This document shows positions 8,911 to 17,575 of a stretch of DNA of 40,735 bases, in pieces. Every line of letters begins with the position of its first letter. Within the stretch, counting starts at the first letter, position 1. Under the pieces are notes generated by a model, which saw only the letters and a list, made by a program, of their open reading frames with translations, did not search any database and was not told the origin of the DNA. The stretch lies in assembly GCF_000766945.1 (NCBI RefSeq), contig NZ_KN266213.1, forward strand, positions 185,701 through 226,435, written 5' to 3'. This DNA comes from Cellvibrio mixtus subsp. mixtus J3-8 (lineage in GTDB: Bacteria; Pseudomonadota; Gammaproteobacteria; Pseudomonadales; Cellvibrionaceae). The position numbers were made by a program, and so were the translations under genes.

Positions 8911-10584
8911 TTATTTGATCACGCGCGGTTCGGCCACCGGAACCAGCTTTCCATCGCGTAGTTGGATAATTTGTGAAAATCCCATATTCGGCCAAAGTTT
9001 TACTTCATGGCCTTTTTGCACCAATGCATTGCGTACCTGCTCATGCATGGTGGGCTCTACAAATAATAAATCCGGGCTCCACTGCTCATGGATGCGCGGT
9101 TGTTTAATCGCTATTTCGGCCGGCATATTAAATTCCAGCGTGTACAACAAATTTTGCACTACTTGCGAAATAATCGTAGGCCCACCAGCTGCGCCCAGCG
9201 TCATCACCGGTTGGTTGTCTTTAAATACGATCGTTGGGCTCATACTTGATAACGGCCGTTTTTTAGCAGCAATTGCGTTAGCATCCGAACCCACCAAACC
9301 AAATGCATTGGCCGCACCGGCTTGTGCAGAAAAATCATCCATCTGGTTATTCATCACAACACCAGTGCCAGGAATTACCACCTTGCTGCCAAAAGTGGTA
9401 TTTATCGTTGATGTTATGGCGACCCAATTACCTTCCAGATCAGCCGCCGCGATGTGCGTGGTGTGTTTGTTCATCAAATGCGGAATATCCAGGTCAGGAT
9501 CACCATGGACTGCATTGTTCACTGCTTTATCCAGCTGTATTTGTCGGGCAATCTTTTTTGCGTAGGTTTTATCCGTTAGCGATAACGGCACTTTGACAAA
9601 ATCCGAATCGCCCAGCCAATGGGCGCGATCAGCAAATGCAAACTTCATTGCTTCGGCCATCAAGTGATAACGCTCGGAGCTGGTCGTTTTGTGCAAATCA
9701 AAATTTTCCAGGATATTTAAAATTTGCGCTACGTGGATACCGCCAGAACTCGGCGGAGGAAAACCATACAAGGTATAACCCGCAAATTGGCTAACAATCG
9801 GCTCGCGCAATTTTATTTGGTAATTCGCAAAATCATCGCGCGTGACCAATCCATTATTTTTCTTCATCCATTCAGCTGTTTTCCTCGCAAAGTCACCGCG
9901 ATAAAAATAATCCGGCCCCAGGCGCGCCAACTCTCGATAAGTGTGTGCAAGATCTTGATTGGTAATAATGGTATTTGCTGCGAAAGGCTGCTGCGACTTA
10001 TCCAAATAAATTGCAGCGGTGGCTGGAAATTTTTGTAACTCTTTTGCCGTACTTACCATTCGATCAGCCACCAGTGGTGACACCGCAAAACCTTTTTCCG
10101 CCAATTCTGCGGCTGGCAAAATCACATCGGAAAAATTTAATTTTCCGCCTTCGCGTTGCAATTTATGTAACGCCAGCACCGAACCCGGCACACCAATCGC
10201 CAAGGCGCCGGTGCGACTCAATTCCGGATTGGCTTTGCCATCCTGCACAAACATATCGCGATGTGCCGCTGCCGGTGCCATTTCGCGGCCATCAATCGCT
10301 ATCACACGGCCATCTGCCAGGCGAACCAGAATAAAACAGCCGCCACCAATTCCCGAGTTATGCGGGTCCACAACCCCCAGTGCAAAAGCAATCGCAATCG
10401 CGGCATCAACCGCATTGCCACCGCGCTTCACCACATTCATTGCGATAGTGGTTGCATCAGGGTTAACGCTCGCCGCAGCAACTTTTCCATCGCCAGAGAC
10501 TTGTGCATGGCCGGTAACGGGATATTCCGCATAACAAAACAGCGGCAATACACAGAGCAGCAAAACCAATATTGTCTTTTTCAT
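8911..10584 (-). CDS. ggt: Gamma-glutamyltransferase (periplasmic, autoprocessed)
   Basis: The 557-residue precursor has a signal peptide (MKKTILVLLLCVLPLFCYA). GGT cleaves gamma-glutamyl bonds of glutathione and related compounds, by hydrolysis or transfer, in the periplasm. Landmarks are the large-subunit GGNAVDAAIA and NSGIGGGCF segments, RE near residues 100-101, the autoprocessing and nucleophile Thr375 in KHTTHIAAAD, and RPLSSMSPTIV. The final glycine motif reads LGAAGGP instead of the usual GSPGG, a small departure. The start was placed at 10584, where the signal peptide begins; the frame opens 26 codons earlier with a second hydrophobic stretch that would make an odd double leader. 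It is followed by FUSC in a likely operon. Confidence 0.93.
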   Translation of the reverse strand: MKKTILVLLLCVLPLFCYAEYPVTGHAQVSGDGKVAAASVNPDATTIAMNVVKRGGNAVDAAIAIAFALGVVDPHNSGIGGGCFILVRLADGRVIAIDGREMAPAAAHRDMFVQDGKANPELSRTGALAIGVPGSVLALHKLQREGGKLNFSDVILPAAELAEKGFAVSPLVADRMVSTAKELQKFPATAAIYLDKSQQPFAANTIITNQDLAHTYRELARLGPDYFYRGDFARKTAEWMKKNNGLVTRDDFANYQIKLREPIVSQFAGYTLYGFPPPSSGGIHVAQILNILENFDLHKTTSSERYHLMAEAMKFAFADRAHWLGDSDFVKVPLSLTDKTYAKKIARQIQLDKAVNNAVHGDPDLDIPHLMNKHTTHIAAADLEGNWVAITSTINTTFGSKVVIPGTGVVMNNQMDDFSAQAGAANAFGLVGSDANAIAAKKRPLSSMSPTIVFKDNQPVMTLGAAGGPTIISQVVQNLLYTLEFNMPAEIAIKQPRIHEQWSPDLLFVEPTMHEQVRNALVQKGHEVKLWPNMGFSQIIQLRDGKLVPVAEPRVIK

Positions 10585-10943
10585 TGCAATAACTACCAGA
10601 ATCAGTGAATTTAGCAGAAGCAGTAAACTTAAAAAGCACGATGAATATAGCTTAACAGACAAAAGCCTATGCGTATTTCGCGGCCGGAGCTATAGTGTAA
10701 GGCTAAATTGGTGAGCCCTGTTTGTATATAACAGCATTATCTATCTAATCTGTTCGTAAAACATTCATCACCAGTGCTCATACAGAAAATAAAACTGTCT
10801 GAATTTACAACGACACCTCATATCTTTCACGCTCTATCAAATGATCGATCACTTGAGCACACCAATCCTGGTGTTCGATCACAAGCAACGACTCACTTAT
10901 ACCAATGGCGCTTTCGCACAATTATTTGAAGGAATGGAATAAT
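10585..10943. promoter_or_regulatory. Divergent intergenic region between ggt and the acyltransferase pseudogene
   Basis: No gene was recognised in these 359 bases. CGATCAC occurs as a direct repeat at 10846-10852 and 10876-10882, flanking a small hairpin (ACACC/GGTGT, 10859-10874). This could be an operator for the acyltransferase, but that is only positional inference. Confidence 0.3.
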
Positions 10944-12110
10944 ATGCATCATCAAACTAATAACACTCGCCTGCACGGCCTTGACACCTTACGGGCACTC
11001 GCGATTGTTCTGGTACTGATTTTTCATTATCGATCAGTGGTTAGTAACGAATTACTGTTTGGCTTCATTACCCGCATTGGTTGGGTGGGTGTAGACTTAT
11101 TTTTTGTGCTCAGCGGCTATTTGATTGGTGATCAAATCCTGCGCGCCTACGCCCGTAAAGAAGATTTTTCATTGAGATATTTTTATGCGCGGCGCTTGTT
11201 GCGCACCCTACCCAATTACTAAGTGGTTCTTGCCCTTTACCTGCTTCTGCCAGTAGCTTTAAGTGGAACCTATACTGCACCGCTCTGGCAATTCATAACT
11301 TTCACCCAAAACCTGGAGATGCGCCCCGGCCAAACATTTACCCATTCATGGTCACTGTGTGTTGAAGAGCAATTTTATTTACTGTTTCCCTTGATTTGTA
11401 TATTTGCCCTGTCAAAAACCTCCGATGCTTTGCGCCTGTGGATCATTCTTGTAGCAGGTTTTGTTGCCGCTATACTGATACGTTTAATCATGTTTACTAA
11501 TCACGAAAAGTCGGCAATAGACATAATGGATTATTATGAATTCATTTATTACCCGAGTTATTCCCGTTTTGATGAATTATTGCCGGGGATCGCGCTAGCA
11601 ATTATCAAAAACTACCATCGGTCAACGTTTGAAAAATTGCTCCACTATGGAAATCATTTTTTTGCAGCGGGCTTAATCAGTAGCGGAATAGTATTTTATT
11701 TATTTTTAAATATTCATTATCAGGACGGTATAGGAACCAGCGCCTGGACAACCAGTATCGGTTACTCACTATTAGCTATCAGTTTTGCGTTATTGGTGTT
11801 AGCCGCGTTGTCACCGTCATCCTGGCTTTATCGTTGCAAAATTCCTGGCGCTGCCAGTCTTGCACTCTGGTCTTACGCCATTTATTTAATCCATAAACCG
11901 CTGTATCAATTATTGAAACAACCGATCAATAATCTTGGCATTAGTACCGACGATTATTTGGGGATGGGCATTATCGTATCCATCAGTATTATTGCCGGCT
12001 GGATACTTTTTAAAATGGTCGAAACACCGTTTATGAATTTGCGTGCCCGGCTTGTGCCCTCCAATTATCGCAAAAAAAGCTGCCAGCCAACAGGTTTGGC
12101 AAGGGAGTGA
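10944..12110 (+). pseudogene. Acyltransferase-3 (OafA/YrhL-like) membrane protein interrupted by one in-frame TAA
   Basis: The frame begins at an ATG at 10944 (AAGGAA about 9 nt upstream) with HGLDTLRALAIVLVLIFHYR, the opening of acyltransferase-3 proteins with its active-site His. It continues with GWVGVDLFFVLSGYLIG and RYFYARRLLRTLPNY. Codon 93 (11220-11222) is TAA. The same frame then continues with VVLALYLLLP, SWSLCVEEQFYLLFP and further membrane helices to 12110. Family members usually have a Tyr or Trp here, so TAC/TAT to TAA by one base is likely. The rest is intact, about 388 residues if read through, the normal family length. These enzymes O-acetylate or acylate surface glycans. It is either a recent pseudogene, a sequencing error or a readthrough case. 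Confidence 0.85.
11220..11222 (+). other. In-frame TAA inside the acyltransferase frame
   Basis: The codons on either side, PNY before and VVLALY after, belong to the same conserved helix in the same frame. A single base change explains the stop; no frameshift is needed. The downstream GTG at 11223 has no Shine-Dalgarno of its own. Confidence 0.9.
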
Positions 12111-12508
12111 TAATTCAAAGGGATGCATTTATTCGCACATAGCAAACGCAGGTGGGCCATACCGGGCAATTAATTCTGCCGCCGTTAGCTATGTACCTTT
12201 GGACAAGGAGCACTGCACGTTCCGTCATATGGCTTAGCTCACGAATATTTTCGAGCCATGCAGCGGACTGTGAATCCAGCACGTCAAATGGCTTTTCCGG
12301 CGCAGTTTTCACCGGTTAATAAAATACTCGCCTCACCGGCAGCAACCGCTGTTAACCGTTCCATTAAGCGATTCACAATATCGCTACGCCACACCAATGC
12401 TGTTTTAACCAGCGCAAAAAGTAACGCATGCATAGGCAGCGCCAGTGTTCCTGGTTTACACTTCTGCCACACTTCATTCATCACACCATTATCAGCAGGA
12501 GTTTGTGT
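12111..12508 (-). other. Gap with a possible decayed small gene on the minus strand
   Basis: These 398 bases lack a convincing gene. Two overlapping minus-strand frames, 12284-12484 (66 codons, ending SILLTGENCAGKAI) and 12115-12312 (65 codons, with a helical stretch AAWLENIRELSHMTERAVLLVQ), would join into one helical protein of about 120 residues if one base were gained or lost near 12290-12310. That could be a frameshifted remnant, or chance. The family was not recognised. Confidence 0.2.
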
Positions 12509-14581
12509 ATGCGAAATGCGACAAGGGCGTTTTTAATTGCAAGTGGGTTGGCTATGGCCAGCCCTCTATTTGCCGCCGAAGGCATGTGGACATTGGACAA
12601 CCTTCCCTACGCCGATCTGGAAAAAAATTACAAATTCAAACCCACTGCCGAATGGGTTCAAAAATCCATGCGCAGCGCAGTGCGCCTCGCTGGTGGCTGT
12701 TCGGGCTCTTTCGTATCGCCCGATGGATTGGTATTAACCAATCATCACTGTGTTATTTCCTGTGTAGAAGATTTGTCCAGTAAGGAACAGGATCTCGTCA
12801 ATAATGGTTTCCTTGCTAAAACGCGCAATGAAGAAAAACAATGCCCGGGCGTTGAAGTAAATCGCCTGGAAAAAACAGAAGATGTTACGGCGCGTATGCA
12901 AAAAGCGTTAACCGGTTTGACCGGCAAAGCATTCAGCGATGCGAAAAAGGCGGAACAATCGCGTATCGAAAAAGAATGTGTTGGCGATGCTGGCGATAAA
13001 CGCCGTTGCGATATTGTGGAGCTTTATGGCGGTGGCCAGTATCACATTTATCAATACACCCGCTACCAGGATGTGCGCCTGGCATTTTCACCGGAATATG
13101 CAGCGGGATTTTTTGGCGGTGATCCGGACAATTTTAATTTTCCACGTTACAACCTGGACATGAGTTTATTGCGTGTATACGCCGATGGAAAACCTATCAG
13201 TAACAAAGATTGGTTTCCGATTAATCCCAAAGGCGCCAAAGAAAATGAATTGGTGATGACCCTGGGGCATCCCGGCACAACCCAACGTTTACTCACCATG
13301 AGCGAACTGGAAACCCAACGCGACCTGGTTTTACCGTTCCGATTAATTTTGGCGTCAGAATATCGCGGTTTGCTGTTGCAGTATTCGCGCGAAGGTACTG
13401 AACAGGCGCGTATCGCCCAAACTGAATTAACCATGGTAGAAAATGGTATCAAGGCGCGCACAGGTATGTTCCAGGCGCTGTTGTCACCGGCGGTAATGCA
13501 ACAAAAACGCGATGATGAAACTGCATTTCGCAATTGGGTCAATGCCGATGCAACACGTCAGCAACAATTCGGCAATCCCTGGCAAACCATTAGCAATACC
13601 CAAACCGCCTGGCGCAACTTGTACCTGGATTTTGTCATGATCGAATTGGGTATGGGCTCAATGTCGCAACAGGTTACCTGGGCGAGAACACTGGTGCGCG
13701 GTGCAGCTGAACGCGAGAAAGCCGATGCAGAACGTTTACGTGAATTTTCCCAGGCGGCATTGCCTGGCGTACAGGCAGGGCTCTTTGCGGAAACACCACT
13801 CTACCCTGAATTTGAACAAATAAAACTAAGCTGGTCATTGAGTAAATTGCGCGAAAAGCTGGGCGTGGATAACCCCGTTGTTAAACGCATTCTGGGTAAG
13901 GAGTCACCTGAATCCCTTGCACAAAAAATTGTAACCCAAAGCAAATTGGGTGATGCGGCGTTGCGTAAACAATTATGGGAAGGTGGTGCAGCAGCAATTA
14001 AAAACAGCAATGATCCCGCTATTGAGCTGGCTCGCTTGTTGGATGAATACGGCCGCAAACTGCGCGAACAATATGATCACCAAATAGAGCCGGTACAAAA
14101 AGCCGCCATTGAACAACTCGCCAAGGCGCGCTTTGCTTTCAAAGGTACAGCGGTTTATCCCGATGCAACCTTTTCATTGCGCCTTTCCCATGGCGTTATT
14201 CGCGGATGGGATGAACGCGGCACTCCGGTGAAACCCTTTACTGATATTAGCGGTTTGTTTAGTCGGGCAACGGAATACGATCCTTTTAAATTAGCAAATA
14301 CCTGGGTGAGTGCGCAGAAAAAACTGGATCATAAAGCTCGCTTCAACCAAGTCTCCACTAACGATATTGTAGGCGGAAATTCCGGCAGCCCACTCATTAA
14401 CGCAAAAGGCGAATTGGTTGGTTTGATTTTTGACGGTAATATCCAATCGCTGGGCGGAAGTTATTTTTATGATGAAGCAGTGAATCGTGCGGTTTCGGTG
14501 CATCCAGCGGCAATGACTGAAGCATTGAAAAAAGTGTACAAAGCAGATGCGTTGGTTAAAGAGTTAAAACTAGGCCGTTAA
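12509..14581 (+). CDS. S46-family dipeptidyl-peptidase (DPP7/DPP11 type)
   Basis: The 690-residue secreted peptidase removes dipeptides from peptide N-termini in the periplasm or at the surface. It has a signal peptide (MRNATRAFLIASGLAMASPLFA), the chymotrypsin-like His80 in LTNHHC, a likely Asp in NLDMSLLRVY and Ser625 in GGNSGSPL. In the family, the residue 18 positions after the serine sets specificity: Arg in the acidic-specific DPP11 and Gly in DPP7. Here it is Gly643 (FDGN), which points to a DPP7-like preference for bulky hydrophobic P1 residues. The start at 12509 has AGCAGGAG about 7 nt upstream; longer frame extensions lack a signal peptide at the true N-terminus. A strong terminator follows. 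The family is common in Bacteroidetes and scattered in Proteobacteria. Confidence 0.93.
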   Translation: MRNATRAFLIASGLAMASPLFAAEGMWTLDNLPYADLEKNYKFKPTAEWVQKSMRSAVRLAGGCSGSFVSPDGLVLTNHHCVISCVEDLSSKEQDLVNNGFLAKTRNEEKQCPGVEVNRLEKTEDVTARMQKALTGLTGKAFSDAKKAEQSRIEKECVGDAGDKRRCDIVELYGGGQYHIYQYTRYQDVRLAFSPEYAAGFFGGDPDNFNFPRYNLDMSLLRVYADGKPISNKDWFPINPKGAKENELVMTLGHPGTTQRLLTMSELETQRDLVLPFRLILASEYRGLLLQYSREGTEQARIAQTELTMVENGIKARTGMFQALLSPAVMQQKRDDETAFRNWVNADATRQQQFGNPWQTISNTQTAWRNLYLDFVMIELGMGSMSQQVTWARTLVRGAAEREKADAERLREFSQAALPGVQAGLFAETPLYPEFEQIKLSWSLSKLREKLGVDNPVVKRILGKESPESLAQKIVTQSKLGDAALRKQLWEGGAAAIKNSNDPAIELARLLDEYGRKLREQYDHQIEPVQKAAIEQLAKARFAFKGTAVYPDATFSLRLSHGVIRGWDERGTPVKPFTDISGLFSRATEYDPFKLANTWVSAQKKLDHKARFNQVSTNDIVGGNSGSPLINAKGELVGLIFDGNIQSLGGSYFYDEAVNRAVSVHPAAMTEALKKVYKADALVKELKLGR

Positions 14582-14611
14582 AAACAGCCAGAAAGAACGT
14601 GGTATCACATT

Positions 14612-14640
14612 AAAAATCCCGGCTAATGCCGGGATTTTTA
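14612..14640 (+). terminator. Rho-independent terminator of the S46 peptidase gene
   Basis: AAAATCCCGGC and GCCGGGATTTT form a perfect 11-bp stem with loop TAAT, followed by T residues, 31 bases after the stop codon. Confidence 0.9.
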
Positions 14641-14839
14641 TTCATCGCTACAATCATTCAAAATTATTTTTTATGGCCATTAAAAATACAACCAATAGGA
14701 GCTATAGGTGATAAATTTCATACTGCGGCTGGCGGCATAACAAATTTGCCCGGCGGCACATCATCGGGATTTTCCAGTGCATTCGTAACCAGCGGGCATT
14801 GCCGGTTAATAACCACCGTTCGCGAATAGTGAATGGAAA

Positions 14840-15520
14840 TTAAAGGAACGTTTTTTTGCGCGCCTGCCAATAAAACGCCGACGCCAATGCAAGCAGGATA
14901 ATTACAGCTTGTATAACAATTGCACCTACAGCCTCAATACTCCATACCGCTTCAGCTGCAGCAATGTGGGAAGAAATACTACTAAAGCGAGTGACGGTAT
15001 ACATAATCGGGCCAATCAGGCAATTCGTAAACACCATGGTAAAAATAACTACCGCTTCCGATTCGCTGATCATCCCCACCGACCAACTCACGCAGTAACA
15101 TAAAAACAAATAGACTCCGATAATGACCGTCAACGGAATAAACCCATTAGGGATAGGCGTGATCCAAAATACAACCAGTGTTGCTGCACACACAATCAAC
15201 CAGGGCACTATAAATAAACTCATATTGGCAATTAATTTAGCCACCAGGTAATCCATGGGCGTAACCGGCAAACTCATAATAAATGGTAATGTATGCTCTT
15301 TGCGTTCGTTGACAATTGAGCTGGTGATTTGATGATTACCAAGACCGATCAATGCACTGATCAGCAACGTGGTGCCCATAAAAAATTGCCACTCGCCGCC
15401 GCTGATAAAACTCAGGGCCAATAATCCACCTACCATATATATGGCAATATTTTTGCGCTGAATGTGCCAATCTTTAGCGATCAGGATTTTAATCAGCGGC
15501 GTATTCAATCCGTGGTTCAT
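14840..15520 (-). CDS. ABC-2 type transporter permease
   Basis: The 226-residue protein has six predicted membrane helices, the usual ABC-2 permease size. The pattern VNERKEHTLPFIMSLPVTPMDYLVAKL between helices 2 and 3 is the coupling region of this family. The ATG overlaps the stop of the upstream ATPase gene by four bases (ATGA), the usual sign of translational coupling. The pair likely exports or flips a lipid, peptide or antibiotic; YtrA-controlled relatives respond to envelope stress. Beyond its stop, on the same strand at about 14724-14830, a short open stretch in another frame (ends KFVMPPAAV) was seen, but no start was found. Confidence 0.88.
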   Translation of the reverse strand: MNHGLNTPLIKILIAKDWHIQRKNIAIYMVGGLLALSFISGGEWQFFMGTTLLISALIGLGNHQITSSIVNERKEHTLPFIMSLPVTPMDYLVAKLIANMSLFIVPWLIVCAATLVVFWITPIPNGFIPLTVIIGVYLFLCYCVSWSVGMISESEAVVIFTMVFTNCLIGPIMYTVTRFSSISSHIAAAEAVWSIEAVGAIVIQAVIILLALASAFYWQARKKTFL

Positions 15521-16401
15521 ACATGTACTCCTGACTTGACTGCGGCCACAAAAATTTTTTCCAACGACATAGGTTCAACCGACGAAATTTGTGCACCCAG
15601 TTCATTTAAGCGCGCAACAGCGTGCTCGGGATTCCGGTTAAAGACCAACTCGCACAATGAACCATTTTGTTTTGCCCTGACCAATCCTGGCAGCGACAAA
15701 GCAGCGGCATTACTGATGCCGGTACACAAAACCCGCCGCCAGCGATCCAGATAAATTTCCTTATCTTGTGAATCCAGCAATTTTCCTTTGTGCAGAAAAC
15801 TAATGGTGTCCGAGAGTTGTTCTACATCCTGTGTATTGTGGGATGAAAAAAGTACGCTGCGTTCTTCGTTGCGGAGGATTTCAGCCAGTTCCGTCAATAC
15901 TTCTTCACGGGCAACCGGATCAAGCCCCGTCGTGGGTTCATCCAGCACGACTAATTTCGGACGGCGTGCCAACACCAGCAATAACCCTGCTTTAACACGC
16001 TGCCCGTGGGAAAAACCTTTGGTTTTTTGATCGGCTTTTAAATCAAATACTGTTAATAAATGCTCCGCATAACGCGAATCCCAATTGCCATAGACCGATT
16101 GGATAAATCCCATATGCCAGCGCAGGGTTTCATTTTTGTACATCCGCATATCATCCGATGCGTAACCAATTTGCGCTTTAACCGCAACCTGCTGCGCCGG
16201 TAGTTTGCAGCCCAACACGCTCACACTACCGGAATCCGGTTGGATCAATCCCATTAGCAGACGCATCGTAGTCGACTTGCCCGCGCCGTTTACACCAACC
16301 AGACCCATTATCTGCCCTTGCGGTAACTGCAGGCTGAGGTTATCCAGATAAAATTCCGGATAACGTTTGCACACGTTTTGAAATTCAATCGCGTTTTGCA
16401 T
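15517..16401 (-). CDS. ABC transporter ATP-binding protein
   Basis: The 294-residue ATPase has Walker A GVNGAGKST (about residues 36-44), a degenerate signature FSHGQ instead of LSGGQ, Walker B LVVLDEPTTGLD and the switch His in SSHNT. A C-terminal extension of about 85 residues after the nucleotide-binding core is typical of YtrB/CcmA-like ABC-2 partners. The ATG at 16401 was chosen because GGAG lies about 6 nt upstream. The stop overlaps the permease start. It is the third gene of the likely gntR-small protein-ATPase-permease operon, 23 nt after the secreted protein gene. Confidence 0.92.
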   Translation of the reverse strand: MQNAIEFQNVCKRYPEFYLDNLSLQLPQGQIMGLVGVNGAGKSTTMRLLMGLIQPDSGSVSVLGCKLPAQQVAVKAQIGYASDDMRMYKNETLRWHMGFIQSVYGNWDSRYAEHLLTVFDLKADQKTKGFSHGQRVKAGLLLVLARRPKLVVLDEPTTGLDPVAREEVLTELAEILRNEERSVLFSSHNTQDVEQLSDTISFLHKGKLLDSQDKEIYLDRWRRVLCTGISNAAALSLPGLVRAKQNGSLCELVFNRNPEHAVARLNELGAQISSVEPMSLEKIFVAAVKSGVHV

Positions 16402-16424
16402 ATTCACTCCAAACAACTTTAGGG

Positions 16425-16907
16425 CTAAGGCAAGCGATACTCGAGTTTTGCGGTGCAGGGAAACTCTCCTTTCTTGTCAGTATTGGCACAACTGTCAGTG
16501 CCACTCCCCATGATTCCATCAAATTTTCCCGTACCGCCGATAATCTCATCAGCGCCATTCCATTCGCCCACAGCATCACTTTTACCTACGTACCTAATGA
16601 AAACCTTGTCTCCATCTGAATCTTCATAAGCACAAAACCCAGCACTTTTATTAATTTTTTTATGCGTAAAGATAGAAAAAGAACATGCTGCTTTACCTAA
16701 ATGCAGAGGCCCTTTTCCCATTTCGTTAAAGGTCACTCCCGTCAACGTGCCATGACTGTAGTCGTCATTAAATTTTGTCAGGGATGTACCTTTATAAATA
16801 GATTGAAGATTGATCGTGCCGGATTTTGGCAACACATCTGCATTAACATTTATGCAAAGACAGGCAAACACCACGCCCGCTATTCCTGTAATTATTTTGT
16901 TGTACAT
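16425..16907 (-). CDS. Small secreted protein of unknown function inside the YtrA-type ABC operon
   Basis: The 160-residue product has a signal peptide (MYNKIITGIAGVVFACLCINVNA). The mature part is rich in short beta strands, with four Cys (KAACSF, GFCAYE, TDSCAN, FPCTAK) that could form two disulfides, and a GGTGKFDGIMGSG turn motif. That motif recalls the allene-oxide-cyclase-like or DUF3224-type small barrels (GxGxFxGIxGxG), which is a fold guess only. AGGAG lies at the correct distance before the ATG. It sits between the regulator and the ATPase, 88 nt and 23 nt away, so co-expression is likely. It may be a periplasmic partner or a defence-related binding protein. Confidence 0.78.
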   Translation of the reverse strand: MYNKIITGIAGVVFACLCINVNADVLPKSGTINLQSIYKGTSLTKFNDDYSHGTLTGVTFNEMGKGPLHLGKAACSFSIFTHKKINKSAGFCAYEDSDGDKVFIRYVGKSDAVGEWNGADEIIGGTGKFDGIMGSGTDSCANTDKKGEFPCTAKLEYRLP

Positions 16908-16995
16908 AAAAACTCCTGATTGTTACAAACACCGTGAATGTATCGTTTCCTTCCCGTCGTTTTACCGCATCCCGCGACGAGTTCGGGTAACATAA

Positions 16996-17373
16996 TTAAT
17001 CAGCTACCAGTGCATTTTTTACCAATTCAATAATCCGGTTATCGCTTAATCCCAATGTGCGCCCGGCACCAATCAAACCTGCGATGTATTTTTCCAGTTC
17101 AGCTTCAATAAGGGTTTTCTGCACATCCATCACATCGGCAACAAAAGAACCGCGCCCCGCCTGGGTGACGATTACACCTTCTGTTTCCAACTCTGTGTAA
17201 GCGCGTTTCACCGTAATCACACTGACTTTGGTCGCGACACTTAACTCGCGAATAGAAGGCAAAGGATGGCCAGCTGGCCAATCGCCTGCACGGACTTTCT
17301 GTTTGATCTGCTCCATGATTTGCAAATACATGGGCCGACTATCCTGCTGCGAAAGAAATAAACCTTCAGTCAC
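16996..17373 (-). CDS. YtrA-subfamily GntR transcriptional regulator
   Basis: The protein has about 125 residues, the short length of the YtrA branch of GntR regulators. The winged helix (PMYLQIMEQIKQKVRAGDW, PLPSIRELS, VSVITVKRAYTELETEGVI, AGRGSFV) is followed by only about 50 residues with no large ligand domain. The start was set at GTG 17373, with GGAG 5 nt upstream; the open frame runs another 57 codons upstream through the operator region, which has no coding look. It heads the operon with the secreted protein and ABC transporter and probably represses it from the repeats at 17385-17444. Confidence 0.9.
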   Translation of the reverse strand: MTEGLFLSQQDSRPMYLQIMEQIKQKVRAGDWPAGHPLPSIRELSVATKVSVITVKRAYTELETEGVIVTQAGRGSFVADVMDVQKTLIEAELEKYIAGLIGAGRTLGLSDNRIIELVKNALVAD

Positions 17374-17384
17374 GCAAACTCCAA

Positions 17385-17444
17385 CTGTGTATATTTGATA
17401 TGCACAGTATACACAGATATGCACAGCGTGCAAGTGTGTGTATA
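17385..17444. promoter_or_regulatory. Repeat-rich candidate operator of the YtrA-type regulator
   Basis: CTGTGTATA (17385-17393) and TATACACAG (17408-17416) form a perfect 9-bp inverted repeat with a 14-base spacer. GATATGCACAG occurs twice (17397-17407 and 17416-17426, period 19), and TGTGTGTATA follows at 17435-17444. The array begins 12 bases upstream of the GTG start of gntR. Confidence 0.72.
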
Positions 17445-17500
17445 GATACGCTTTAGAAAGAGAAGCTACGGCCAAGCTCATACATGGAAAGGTATCAATC

Positions 17501-17537
17501 ATCACAAGCAATATGAATTTTTCACATTGCTTGTGAT
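17501..17537. promoter_or_regulatory. 15-bp near-perfect inverted repeat in the gntR/DUF2934 divergent region
   Basis: ATCACAAGCAATATG (17501-17515) and CACATTGCTTGTGAT (17523-17537) pair at 14 of 15 positions around a 7-base loop. The single mismatch is A-C on the plus strand and U-G on the minus strand. No T-run follows on either strand, so a terminator is unlikely. It lies 39 nt before the DUF2934 start. Confidence 0.6.
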
Positions 17538-17575
17538 CTAACAATGTAATTCAATTTTTAATGCAGGGGCACACC

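Noticed and set aside
10585-10662. 26-residue upstream extension of ggt
   Set aside because: It would put a second hydrophobic stretch before a complete signal peptide; MKKTILVLLL at 10584 is the natural start.
11223-12110. Second half of the acyltransferase as its own gene
   Set aside because: The first codons are inside a conserved helix and no ribosome site precedes it; it is the same frame as the upstream half.
14724-14839. Open minus-strand stretch after the permease ending KFVMPPAAV
   Set aside because: It has a coding look but no start with a ribosome site and no recognised family; it may be a chance frame or a relic.
17374-17544. 57-codon N-terminal extension of the GntR regulator
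   Set aside because: It reads through the repeat operator and has no ribosome site; GTG 17373 has a well-placed GGAG and gives the usual YtrA length.
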